Positions 42,036-49,056 of a stretch of 49,056 nt of DNA are shown one piece after another (positions within the stretch are counted from its first letter, which is position 1; each line of letters starts with the position of its first letter). The notes under the pieces are model-generated. The model was not told the origin of the DNA and did no database searches. It worked only from the letters and a program-made list of their open reading frames with translations. The position numbers and the translations under genes were made by a program. The DNA comes from Chromobacterium subtsugae (lineage in GTDB: Bacteria > Pseudomonadota > Gammaproteobacteria > Burkholderiales > Chromobacteriaceae), in assembly GCF_001676875.1 (NCBI RefSeq), contig NZ_JYKA01000027.1:1-49056 (forward strand), given 5' to 3'.

Positions 42036-44623
42036 TTGATGTCCCGATGAAGATGCGGCTGCCGCGGCAGCAGGCTGCCCAGCCAATTCCAGAAGCCGGC
42101 CCAGCGGCCATTGCGGACCGCGAGCGGCGAAAACAACTGCTGCGCCAGCTGCCACAAGCTGCCGCCGCCCATCCGCCAGATGTCCCAGGCGCCGCCCAGC
42201 GGCGTGCCCTCGTGCGCGCGCTCGCCGGTTTGCAGCCAGGCGTCGGCGCGGCCGAACGTGCATTGCACCAGCGCCATTTCCTCGTCCAGCGTCAGGCCGA
42301 CGAAACGCACGCTCAGCCTGCCGCCCTTGGAAAACACCAGGCGGCAAGGCAGCGCGAAGCTGCGGCCGCTGCGGCGCATCGACACCGTCAGCTCGGTGTT
42401 CTGCCGCAGTTTCAGTTGCAGGCCCTCGGGCAACTGCAAGGCCATACCGCCTTCGGAGTAATCCAGCGTATGGCAGGGATAGACCTTGCCGTCGTGCAGG
42501 TGCAGCGATACCGGCAGGCGGCTTTCCACCCGGTGCGACACCCGCACCTGGCGCAATTCCCGCGCCACGCCCAGCGCCACGCCCAGCAGCAGCGTGTTGT
42601 AGCCGACCCAGAACAGGTTCACCAGCACGGTGCCGATCTCGTTGCCCGGCCCGCTCCAGATTCGGTAGACGCCGAAACCGACGCCCAGCAGGTTCAGCGC
42701 CAGCAGGAACAGATAGGGTTTGGTGATGTTCCAATCGACATGGTCTTCCTCCACCACGCCGCCCTTGGCGGTGACGTTGAACTTGCCCAGGCCGGGAAAC
42801 AGCAGCGCCACCGTGGTGGGCAGCGTGATGTACCAGGCCAGCACCGTCTCGTACACCTCGCCCCAGAAGGAGCGGCGGAATTCGCCGTGCATCCGCGAGT
42901 TGGACATCACCGAAAACACCATGTGCGGCACCACGTACAGCACCAGGCCCAGCGCCGGCGCGTAGATGGTGTAGGCGTGGAACAGCAGGAAGGCCAGCGG
43001 CGCGGTGAGGAAAACCAGGCGCGGGATGCCGTACAGGAAGTGCATCATCGCGTTGAGGTAGCAGAAGCGCTGCCCCAGCGTCAGCCCCTTGCCCAGCAGC
43101 GGATTGTCGCTGCGGAAGATCTGCGCCATGCCGCGCGCCCAGCGGATGCGCTGGCCGACGTGGGCGGACAGGCTTTCGGTGGCCAGGCCCGCAGCCTGCA
43201 CCAGGTTGATGTAGGCGGAGTGGTAACCGCGGCGGTGCATCTTCAGCGAGGTGTGCGCGTCCTCGGTAACGGTTTCCACCGCGATGCCGCCCACCGACAT
43301 CAGCGCGTCGCGGCGCAGCACCGCGCACGAACCGCAGAAGAAGGAGGCATTCCACAAGTCGTTGCCGTCCTGCACCCGGCCATAGAACAGCTCGCCCTCG
43401 TTGGGCACCTTGTCGCGGGTGTTCAGATTGCGCTCGAACGGATCGGCGGAGAAGAAGTGGTGCGGCGTCTGCACCAGCGCCAGCTTCTCATCGCGCAGAA
43501 AGCCGCCCATCGTCGTCTGCAGGAAGGAACGGGTGGGGATGTGGTCGCAGTCGAAGATGGCGACGAAGCTGCCGTCGGTGCGGCCAAGCGCGTGATTGAT
43601 GTTGCCGGCCTTGGCGTGCTTGTGCTCCTGGCGGACGATGTAGCCGACGCCGATTTGCGCGGCGAAATCGCGGATTTCGTCGCGGGTGCCGTCGTCCAGG
43701 ATGTGCACCCGCAGCTTGTCGGCCGGCCAGTCCATGCTCATCGCCGCGAACACGGTGGGCTTGAGCACGCGCAGCGGCTCGCTGTAGATGGGGATGAACA
43801 CGTCGACGCTGGGCCACAGCGAAGTATCGGCCGGCAGCGGCACCACTTTGCGCTCCAGCATCCACGACGACTGGAAGAAGCCCAGCAGCAGCACCAGCCA
43901 GGCATACATTTCCGCGCCCAGCAGGATCACGCCGGCGATCAGATTCGGCCAGGTGTCGTCATTGATGGTGGAGGTGGTGCGCCACCAAATGTAACGGGTG
44001 GACACCGCGATGGAGAACACCATCAGAATCAGCGTCGGCACCGGGCCGGGGATGCGCCGCACCCACAGCGCCATCAGCAACAGCACCACGGTGAACACTG
44101 CTTGGGAGTATTCGTCGAACGGCGTCGTCACCAGCACCACGCCCAGCAATGCCGCCGCCAGGTAGCAAATCGTTCGGATCGCCGCGCTTTGCCACCAGGC
44201 GTGTTCGGCTATGCCCTCCACCGAGCCGCGCAGGCTGGCCGGATCGAACAAGCGCGGAAAGCGGCCCTCCAGCCAGCCGGCGAGGCGGCGGCGCTGGGCG
44301 GAAACAGCCGCCAGCTCGCGGCGCGCGAACTGCAGCAGCGCCGGCAAACGCGCCTGGCGCCTGGGCCCCAGCGCGCGCGGCGGCTTGACCAGCGCCAGCC
44401 AAAGCAGCTGCAGCAGTATGCGCAGCGGATCGGCCGGCCGCAGCCGGGAAAAATCCACCTGCGGGAAATAGCGGCGCGCCGCCCTGCCCCAGGCCGCCCA
44501 GCCTTCTGTCGGCGCGACGAAGAACAGCCCCAGCAGCGCAAACGCCAGCCGCGGCGCGTCGGCCGGATGCAGCAAACCCAGCCGCAGGCACCACGCGCGC
44601 CAATCCGCCCCCCGCAAGCTCAT
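42032..44623 (-). CDS. bcsA: Cellulose synthase catalytic subunit BcsA
   Basis: An 863-aa inner-membrane GT2 enzyme that polymerises UDP-glucose and translocates the chain when c-di-GMP is bound. The N-terminal 140 residues match the extra domain of enterobacterial BcsA. Catalytic motifs are DDG (310-312), DCD (358-360), FFCGS (428-432), TED (453-455) and QRIRW (491-495), all intact. Membrane helices flank the catalytic domain. The C-terminal PilZ domain has RVESR (698-702) and DYSEGG (721-726), the two c-di-GMP contacts. It overlaps bcsQ and bcsB by ATGA on each side, so translation is coupled. Confidence 0.98.
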   Translation of the reverse strand: MSLRGADWRAWCLRLGLLHPADAPRLAFALLGLFFVAPTEGWAAWGRAARRYFPQVDFSRLRPADPLRILLQLLWLALVKPPRALGPRRQARLPALLQFARRELAAVSAQRRRLAGWLEGRFPRLFDPASLRGSVEGIAEHAWWQSAAIRTICYLAAALLGVVLVTTPFDEYSQAVFTVVLLLMALWVRRIPGPVPTLILMVFSIAVSTRYIWWRTTSTINDDTWPNLIAGVILLGAEMYAWLVLLLGFFQSSWMLERKVVPLPADTSLWPSVDVFIPIYSEPLRVLKPTVFAAMSMDWPADKLRVHILDDGTRDEIRDFAAQIGVGYIVRQEHKHAKAGNINHALGRTDGSFVAIFDCDHIPTRSFLQTTMGGFLRDEKLALVQTPHHFFSADPFERNLNTRDKVPNEGELFYGRVQDGNDLWNASFFCGSCAVLRRDALMSVGGIAVETVTEDAHTSLKMHRRGYHSAYINLVQAAGLATESLSAHVGQRIRWARGMAQIFRSDNPLLGKGLTLGQRFCYLNAMMHFLYGIPRLVFLTAPLAFLLFHAYTIYAPALGLVLYVVPHMVFSVMSNSRMHGEFRRSFWGEVYETVLAWYITLPTTVALLFPGLGKFNVTAKGGVVEEDHVDWNITKPYLFLLALNLLGVGFGVYRIWSGPGNEIGTVLVNLFWVGYNTLLLGVALGVARELRQVRVSHRVESRLPVSLHLHDGKVYPCHTLDYSEGGMALQLPEGLQLKLRQNTELTVSMRRSGRSFALPCRLVFSKGGRLSVRFVGLTLDEEMALVQCTFGRADAWLQTGERAHEGTPLGGAWDIWRMGGGSLWQLAQQLFSPLAVRNGRWAGFWNWLGSLLPRQPHLHRDIK

Positions 44624-45378
44624 GCGCCGCTCCGCCCCGCGTCCAGCCTAACCGACAGCCATACCGCCAGCTGGCGCAAATCATCGGCGGCCTGGCTGGC
44701 CGGCGCGTAATCGAACAGCGGCTGCTGCTTGGCGAAAGCCTCGCGCACCGCTTCGTCGCGGTGGATGGGCAGCGGCGCCAGCCTGGGCCCCAGCTTCTTG
44801 CGCAGCAGCAGCTCGACGTCGCCGTCCAGCTTGCGCAGCGGATTGAAATGATTGATGACGAAAAAGATGCGCTCAGCCGGCAAGCCACCGGCGTGAAGCT
44901 CTGCCTCCACCGCATCCAGCAACGCGCAGGCGGCGGGGTCGGCAGACAGCATCACCAGCGCGTGGCTGGCCGCTTTCAGGCCCTGCTGCCGCTCGGCCAC
45001 GCCGCGCGCCGGCAGGTCCAGCACCGTGCGTTGACCGGGCTGCCGCTCCAGCTGCGCCAGCTCGTCGCGCAGCCATTCTTCCGGTTCCGGCCCTTCCTGG
45101 TCGACATCCTCTTCCACCCGGCCATGCGGCACCAGCGTCAGGTGGCGGTCGCCCACTTCCCACGCCGCGCGGGCCCAGTCGGCGCCGGCGTCGCGCCGCC
45201 GCCGCCAGCCATCGGCCTCATGCCACTCCATGCCGAAATGCAGACGCAGCAGGTTTTGCCGGCACAAGTCCATCGCCAGCACCGGCCTTTGCTGCCGCTG
45301 CCACAACAGGGCCAGGGCCGCCGCAACCGTGGTGGCGCCGCAGCCGCCCTTCACTCCGCATACCGCCAAAATCGCCAT
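44620..45378 (-). CDS. bcsQ: Cellulose biosynthesis ATPase BcsQ (MinD-like)
   Basis: A 252-aa SIMIBI ATPase of the ParA/MinD group that helps assemble the Bcs complex at the membrane or pole. ATG 45378 has GGAG six bases upstream; an ATG five codons earlier is less likely. The deviant Walker A is VKGGCGATTVAAALALLW near residue 10, with both Lys-Gly and Thr-Thr, followed by AMDLCRQNLLRLHFG. Switch-like segments include TVLDLPARG and FVINHFNPLRKL. Length fits the family (about 250). Confidence 0.93.
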   Translation of the reverse strand: MAILAVCGVKGGCGATTVAAALALLWQRQQRPVLAMDLCRQNLLRLHFGMEWHEADGWRRRRDAGADWARAAWEVGDRHLTLVPHGRVEEDVDQEGPEPEEWLRDELAQLERQPGQRTVLDLPARGVAERQQGLKAASHALVMLSADPAACALLDAVEAELHAGGLPAERIFFVINHFNPLRKLDGDVELLLRKKLGPRLAPLPIHRDEAVREAFAKQQPLFDYAPASQAADDLRQLAVWLSVRLDAGRSGA

Positions 45379-45389
45379 GTCGTGCTCCA

Positions 45390-45590
45390 TCAAGCCGTAT
45401 CGCTCGCCGCTTCGCGCGCAGGCGCCGCGGCGTCCTCCCGCTCCCGGCTATCGGTCTGACCGCAGTAGATGGCCTGCAGTAAAGGCCAGCGCTCGCAGAT
45501 CTCGACCACCTCGGCATCCCGGCCGAGTTCCTGATAATGAAAATCCTGACTCTGCAGATGAAAACGTAAACGCGAGGTGTCTTGATGCAT
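45390..45590 (-). CDS. bcsR: Cellulose biosynthesis protein BcsR
   Basis: A 66-aa soluble protein at the head of the operon, 11 bases before bcsQ. It contains YQELGRDAEVVEICERWPLLQAI, which matches the RWPLL core of BcsR (YhjR), known to bind BcsQ and stabilise the synthase complex. No clear ribosome site precedes ATG 45590, so the start is less sure than the identity. Confidence 0.82.
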   Translation of the reverse strand: MHQDTSRLRFHLQSQDFHYQELGRDAEVVEICERWPLLQAIYCGQTDSREREDAAAPAREAASDTA

Positions 45591-45689
45591 ACAGTATGGA
45601 TGAGATTGCGGGTCCGGTTGATCGCGGCGGCAAAGTTTTGCGCCGCTGGGGCGTGAGAATCAATCCGAACAATCTAAAGTAAACCGTTG

Positions 45690-45718
45690 ATTATAAGAAT
45701 CTATATTTGATATGTAAA
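45690..45718 (-). promoter_or_regulatory. Promoter of bcsRQABZC
   Basis: On the minus strand TTTACA (45718-45713), 17 bases and TATAAT (45695-45690), a perfect -10. The leader to bcsR would be about 90 bases. Confidence 0.65.
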
Positions 45719-45851
45719 TATAATTGAAATCAGTTTAATTCAAACAAACAATAACGCAATCTATTCGGCAAATCGCTGATATTCGGCGCGCCGGCATGAC
45801 GAACTGCCATCCCCTTGGCCGCGCAAGCCATTGATAGCAAAGCGGCATCTT

Positions 45852-45880
45852 GAAAAAACAATCCGGCATGAATGCCGGAT
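45852..45880 (-). terminator. Minus-strand terminator upstream of bcsR
   Basis: ATCCGGCAT pairs with ATGCCGGAT around GA, followed on the minus strand by TGTTTTTTC. It would isolate bcsR from the efflux operon upstream. Confidence 0.7.
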
Positions 45881-45974
45881 GGAAATGCCACTTTTTAACC
45901 ACAAAAAGACACAAAACACCCAATATGAATAATCATAAAGCATAAAAAAGTGTTGTATAAAATCACATGACAAA

Positions 45975-45994
45975 GGCCGCCCTGGAGGGCGGCC
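45975..45994 (-). terminator. Hairpin after the efflux genes
   Basis: GGCCGCCCT pairs with AGGGCGGCC around GG, with TTTGTC after it on the minus strand, 29 bases past the SMR stop. The short T-run makes it weaker than the next one. Confidence 0.55.
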
Positions 45995-46023
45995 CTGGAA
46001 AAACGTCTTGCGCACCGCGGCGC

Positions 46024-46356
46024 TCAGTGCGCGGACGACTGGGAAAACAGATTGATCACCGCCACGCCGGCGATGATCAGCGCCATACCGGCCAGCGCGG
46101 CCGCGTCCAGCTTCTGGCCATACAGCAGCCAGGCGATCAGCGAAACCAGCACGATGCCGATGCCGGACCACAAGGCGTAGGCGATGCCCACCGGGATTTC
46201 GCGCAAGGTCTGCGACAACAGGTAAAAAGCCAGCAGATAACCGCCGGCGGTCAACAGCGACGGCCACAGCCGGGTAAAGCCATCCGACGCCTTCAGCGCG
46301 GAAGTGGCCACCACTTCGGACAGGATGGCCCCCATCAGGAACAGCCAGACTTTCAT
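46024..46356 (-). CDS. Small multidrug resistance (SMR) transporter
   Basis: A 110-aa inner-membrane protein with four helices that works as a dimer to exchange protons for cationic drugs or guanidinium-like compounds. Glu14 in [15 protein letters not shown] sits exactly at the essential Glu of EmrE. Other family blocks are [30 protein letters not shown] and [16 protein letters not shown]. The [12 protein letters not shown] pattern is closer to EmrE than to Gdx/SugE. It lies three bases after the PACE transporter gene, so both should be on one transcript. Confidence 0.9.
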   Translation of the reverse strand: MKVWLFLMGAILSEVVATSALKASDGFTRLWPSLLTAGGYLLAFYLLSQTLREIPVGIAYALWSGIGIVLVSLIAWLLYGQKLDAAALAGMALIIAGVAVINLFSQSSAH

Positions 46357-46359
46357 CGA

Positions 46360-46809
46360 TCACTCCACTGCGGCCGACAAGCCCCGCCGAGCGACAAAGC
46401 GCTCCCGCAGATGGTCGTACAGCCAGTTGAACACATAGGTGTAAGGCAGGAAAAACACAAAGAAGCCCAAATCCAGCAGGAAAGCCTGCCAGTAGCCGCT
46501 ATCCAGCCACCAGGCGGCCAGCGGCACCAGCAATATCACCAGTCCGCCCTCGAAACCCAGCGCGTGCAGGCAACGCACGCCGGCGGTCCGCCGCCACCCA
46601 AAAAGACGCTCCACGCGCTCGAACAGCGCGTTGAACACCATGTTCCACAACATGGCCGCCGTCGACATCATCAAGGCCAGCGCGCCCATGTGCAGCACGT
46701 CCTTTTGCATAACCAGCGCCGCCAAAGGCACCAGCAACGCCATCGCGCAAGCCTCGTACAGCACCGCATGCAGTACTCGCTCGCCCAGTTTCTTGTTTGC
46801 CGCTTGCAT
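46360..46809 (-). CDS. PACE-family efflux transporter (AceI-like)
   Basis: A 149-aa four-helix membrane protein made of two bacterial-transmembrane-pair repeats. ATG 46809 has GGGAG eight bases upstream; an ATG nine codons earlier is less likely. Repeat one has RVLHAVLYEACAMALLVPLAALVM and MSTAAMLWNMVFNALFERVE; repeat two has RCLHALGFEGGLVILLVPLAAWWL and LPYTYVFNWLYDHLRERF. These match PACE proteins, which export chlorhexidine, acriflavine or short diamines. The conserved Glu (YEAC) is present. It starts the two-gene efflux operon, divergent from a LysR gene. Confidence 0.9.
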   Translation of the reverse strand: MQAANKKLGERVLHAVLYEACAMALLVPLAALVMQKDVLHMGALALMMSTAAMLWNMVFNALFERVERLFGWRRTAGVRCLHALGFEGGLVILLVPLAAWWLDSGYWQAFLLDLGFFVFFLPYTYVFNWLYDHLRERFVARRGLSAAVE

Positions 46810-46883
46810 CGATTTCTCCCGACTGCTGAAGTTCAATGCTTGGCATTATGATTGGCTTTCCGGATACTATAAAAATACCACTC

Positions 46884-46898
46884 ATCGGTTAAACCGAT
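46884..46898 (+). promoter_or_regulatory. Palindrome abutting the LysR start codon
   Basis: ATCGGTT and AACCGAT flank one A and touch the ATG at 46899, where a ribosome site would be. No other Shine-Dalgarno sequence is present. It could be an operator for self-repression or for the divergent efflux genes. Confidence 0.5.
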
Positions 46899-47789
46899 AT
46901 GACTCTCTCCGTCGACGCCCTCTCCGCCTTTGTCTACGCCGCCGAGCTCGGCTCCTTCTCGGCCGCCGCCAGGCGGCTGGGCAAAAGCCAGTCCACCGTC
47001 AGCGAAGCCATCGCCAATCTGGAAATCGACCTGGGCAACCTGCTGTTCGACCGCGGCACCCGCACGCCCACCCTCACCCCGGCCGGACGGCTGCTGCTGC
47101 CGCAGGCGCGCCAAGTCATGAATGCCAGCCAGGACATGCAGCAACAGGCGGCGCTGCTGAGCGCGGGCGTGGAAAGCCGGCTCACCATCGTGCTGTCCGA
47201 CACCTTCCAGTCCGAAACGCTGGAAAACGTCGCTTGTCGGCTGGAGGCGCGCTACCCGCTGCTGGAGCTGGAATGCCTGGCCGGGGAACAGGAAGACGTG
47301 CTGGATCTGATCTTGTCCGGGCGCGCGCAACTGGGCCTGGTCGGCGCGCTGGACCGCTATCCGCCGGATATCCGCCATCAGCGCCAGCGCGAGGCCAGCG
47401 AGCTGGCGCTGTACGCAGCATACCGGCATCCGCTGGCGGGAATGGACCGCATCGACGAACAGCAACTGGCCCTGCATCGCCAGTTGCGGCTGAATACCTA
47501 CAACGACAAGAACCCCGCCCACGCCGGCCAGCGGCAATGGTACGCGCCCAGCTACCTGATGCTGCTGGACATGGCGCGCCTGGGCGTGGGCTGGGCTGAA
47601 CTGCCGTGCTGGCTGGTGAAAAGCTTTGGCGGCGGCGAGCTGAAACAGCTGGACGTGGCCGGCTGGCCCAAGCGGATGCCGGTAGACCTGGTGTGGGCCG
47701 CCAACAGGCCGCTGGGCGCGGCGGCCGGGTGGCTGCTGGAACAACTGGCGCGGCCGGCCGACGACGCTCAGCCAAATGGCCAGACATGA
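46899..47789 (+). CDS. LysR-family regulator divergent from the efflux pair
   Basis: A 296-aa regulator. The N-terminal winged helix-turn-helix is FVYAAELGSFSAAARRLGKSQSTVSEAIANLEIDLG, followed by the LysR linker helix and a type 2 periplasmic-binding-like effector domain (SRLTIVLSDTFQSETL, LILSGRAQLGLVGAL, MLLDMARLGVGWAELPCWLV). LysR genes usually control the divergent gene, here the PACE-SMR operon across an 89-base gap, in response to a small ligand. Its 3' end overlaps the convergent membrane-protein gene by 22 bases. Confidence 0.92.
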   Translation: MTLSVDALSAFVYAAELGSFSAAARRLGKSQSTVSEAIANLEIDLGNLLFDRGTRTPTLTPAGRLLLPQARQVMNASQDMQQQAALLSAGVESRLTIVLSDTFQSETLENVACRLEARYPLLELECLAGEQEDVLDLILSGRAQLGLVGALDRYPPDIRHQRQREASELALYAAYRHPLAGMDRIDEQQLALHRQLRLNTYNDKNPAHAGQRQWYAPSYLMLLDMARLGVGWAELPCWLVKSFGGGELKQLDVAGWPKRMPVDLVWAANRPLGAAAGWLLEQLARPADDAQPNGQT

Positions 47790-48427
47790 AGCGCCAGCGC
47801 CGCCAGCCAGCAAAACAGCCACAGCAGGTGCGCAGCCATCCATAGCCGGAACACGTTGGAATGTTCGAATGCCGGCCGCGCCCCCATCGGGACCAAAAGG
47901 CGCAGCATGATCCCGCCAGCCGCTCCCGGCAAAGGCAATAAATTGAATACCGCCATCTTGGCCGCGACCACCGGCAACATCGCCAGGAAGCCCGACTGCG
48001 CCGTCCAGTCCGACAGCGCGGCCAGCCAATGCTGCGCCTCGCCCCATGGCGGCAGCGCGCCGAACGGCAGTTGCGACCAGCCTGCGCGAAAACTATCCAG
48101 GCTCGCGCCCTCATTCAGGCAAGCCCCCAGCCAGAGCAGCGCCACGCAGCCGGAAGCGGCGACGATCAGCTGAATGGGAACGGCCTTGGCATCCAGGCAA
48201 ACGCGTTCCGCCTCCTCCGGCCGGCGGTCAGCCAGCAGCGCCATCCGCACCCAGGCGGAAATCGGCAGCAAGCGCAGCTGCAGCTTGCCATTGCCGAACA
48301 ACACCGGCCCGATGCCCACGCAATGCTCCCGCACCCGTATGCCATAAAACCTGGCCGCCAGCAGCAAAGCCAGCCAATACGCCAGATTGCAAACCGCGAT
48401 CGCGGCCAGCAAACGTCCCCACCCCAT
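47768..48427 (-). CDS. Membrane protein resembling an M50 protease without its catalytic motif
   Basis: A 219-aa protein with about five membrane segments. The stretch YWLALLLAARFYGIRVREHCVGIGPVLF aligns with HELGHFLVAR.FGV.V...SIGFGP.L of site-2 proteases, with Y-W-L-A-L in place of H-E-L-G-H. Near the C-terminus FNLLPLPGAAGG matches the NxxPxPxxDGG motif with the Asp replaced by Ala. The zinc ligands are therefore missing, so it is either an inactive pseudoprotease or a membrane protein of unrelated role. The ATG has no strong ribosome site. Confidence 0.65.
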   Translation of the reverse strand: MGWGRLLAAIAVCNLAYWLALLLAARFYGIRVREHCVGIGPVLFGNGKLQLRLLPISAWVRMALLADRRPEEAERVCLDAKAVPIQLIVAASGCVALLWLGACLNEGASLDSFRAGWSQLPFGALPPWGEAQHWLAALSDWTAQSGFLAMLPVVAAKMAVFNLLPLPGAAGGIMLRLLVPMGARPAFEHSNVFRLWMAAHLLWLFCWLAALALHVWPFG

Positions 48428-48565
48428 CGTCGTCCTTCAAATTGATTCGGTTGATTGTCCGCGCCCATCTCGCCCGGCTGAAAGGACAGCCGTCGGCAAG
48501 CTTGCCGGCTCCGCCGCCTATCCTTGCCTGGCGCCCTTCCCACACACGCCCGCAAGGAGATGCAG

Positions 48566-48940
48566 ATGAGCCAACCCGTAGTCACCGTGAAAAACCATTC
48601 CAGCCGAGACGTCTTCATCGAAGGCGATCCCAACTGGGATGACCAGACACTGCTGATAGACGGCCAGGCCGAGAGCGGCGCCTATCCGCTGGGGCCGGAT
48701 CAGTCGGTCCAGTTGAGCGTGGACTGGAGCGGCCCCGGCAACGCCTACATGCTGGGCGTGATCTTCGCCGATGGCCCCGACTACGACTACGGCGGCGATG
48801 GCTTCTACCAGCTGACGCTGGGCCAGAACGAGGGCAGCGGCCTGCTAGGCGTCACGGAAAGCGACGGCCAGGCCAAGATCTCCTACAGCGTGAGCCAGCA
48901 AACGGCCTGGACCGTCAGCCTGGATTTCGCCGACGGCTGA
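48566..48940 (+). CDS. Small acidic beta-rich protein of unknown function
   Basis: A 124-aa protein with AAGGAG six bases before the ATG. It has no signal peptide. The pattern of strands (VVTVKNHSSRDVFIEGDPNW, SVQLSVDWSGPGNAYMLGVIFADG, QAKISYSVSQQTAWTVSLDF) and the Gly/Asp-rich turns suggest a beta-sandwich. It faintly recalls aegerolysin-like or ridge-forming bacterial proteins, but I assign no family. It has its own terminator 36 bases after the stop. Confidence 0.65.
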   Translation: MSQPVVTVKNHSSRDVFIEGDPNWDDQTLLIDGQAESGAYPLGPDQSVQLSVDWSGPGNAYMLGVIFADGPDYDYGGDGFYQLTLGQNEGSGLLGVTESDGQAKISYSVSQQTAWTVSLDFADG

Positions 48941-48975
48941 CGCCGGCGAGCGGAACGCGAAACCATAGACATAAA

Positions 48976-49001
48976 AAACCGGCCTTCGCGGCCGGTTTCG
49001 T
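48976..49001. terminator. Bidirectional terminator
   Basis: AAACCGGCC pairs with GGCCGGTTT around TTCGC, with A-run before and TTTCGTTT after. It can serve the gene at 48566 and a minus-strand gene entering from the window end. Confidence 0.75.
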
Positions 49002-49018
49002 TTCGACTTCACCAGAAC

Positions 49019-49056
49019 TCAGGCCGGCGCCAGCGCCGCGTTCCACCCCTGCGGGA
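49019..49056 (-). CDS. Possible 3' end of a minus-strand gene
   Basis: From the window edge the minus strand can be read as PQGWNAALAPA followed by TGA (49021-49019), placed just before the bidirectional terminator. Too short to identify; reported because the terminator makes a gene end likely here. Confidence 0.3.
   Translation of the reverse strand, partial: PQGWNAALAPA

Larger units (their letters stand above)
45591..46023. other. Intergenic region upstream of bcsR
   Basis: AT-rich stretch with the bcsR promoter (45690-45718) and two minus-strand terminators (45852-45880 and 45975-45994). A short minus-strand frame at 45735-45923 is not supported by a ribosome site. Nothing else seen. 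Confidence 0.5.

Noticed and set aside
1-49056. tRNA or rRNA genes
   Set aside because: No cloverleaf with a T-loop GTTCRA block or rRNA-like sequence was noticed by eye; a covariance search was not possible.

Overview
The window looks like the chromosome of a GC-rich betaproteobacterium, most like Chromobacterium or a related member of the Neisseriales. This is an inference from the high GC content, codon use, the full cellulose locus and the gene mix; no rRNA or other decisive marker is present. Native genes are GC-rich. Several stretches (the Rhs tips with their immunity genes, and the pair behind valS) are clearly AT-rich and look acquired.

Bases 1-10,920 hold a decayed polymorphic-toxin array. 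Six direct copies of an Rhs core fragment, all on the plus strand, carry at least four different toxin tips after the conserved DPxGL junction: a possible ADP-ribosyltransferase, a DNA/RNA non-specific endonuclease, an AHH/HNH-type nuclease and a His-rich tip I cannot assign. Each is followed at once by a small AT-rich immunity-type gene, often with an ATGA overlap. A further coupled gene pair at 6857-7503 has lost its Rhs core. The fifth copy is cut by a complete IS3-family element (8506-9760), which abuts the right end of an IS481-like element and a piece of an XRE regulator.

Bases 11,100-18,300 are sparse. They hold a periplasmic protein, a small Cys-rich secreted protein, a PAS-GGDEF cyclase, a secreted beta-trefoil protein, two small hypotheticals, a FlxA-like pseudogene and long stretches without convincing genes. 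Bases 18,300-24,550 carry a class A flavin monooxygenase, the ChaA cation/proton antiporter, a BRO-N protein, palindromic repeats and a large cruciform. The segment ends with an unrecognised AT-rich two-gene module (350-aa soluble protein plus 200-aa four-helix membrane protein) lying directly against the valS terminator. This is the best candidate here for an undescribed system.

Bases 24,600-30,700 hold valS, an amidohydrolase and a periplasmic binding protein. Bases 30,800-45,600 hold a complete cellulose locus in two convergent units. bcsEFG is on the plus strand; bcsR-Q-A-B-Z-C plus a small TPR gene is on the minus strand. BcsA (PilZ) and BcsE (GIL, RAGD) both have c-di-GMP-binding signatures, and BcsG predicts phosphoethanolamine-modified cellulose. 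Bases 45,700-49,056 carry an SMR/PACE efflux pair divergent from a LysR regulator, a membrane protein resembling an M50 protease without its catalytic residues, and a small hypothetical gene.
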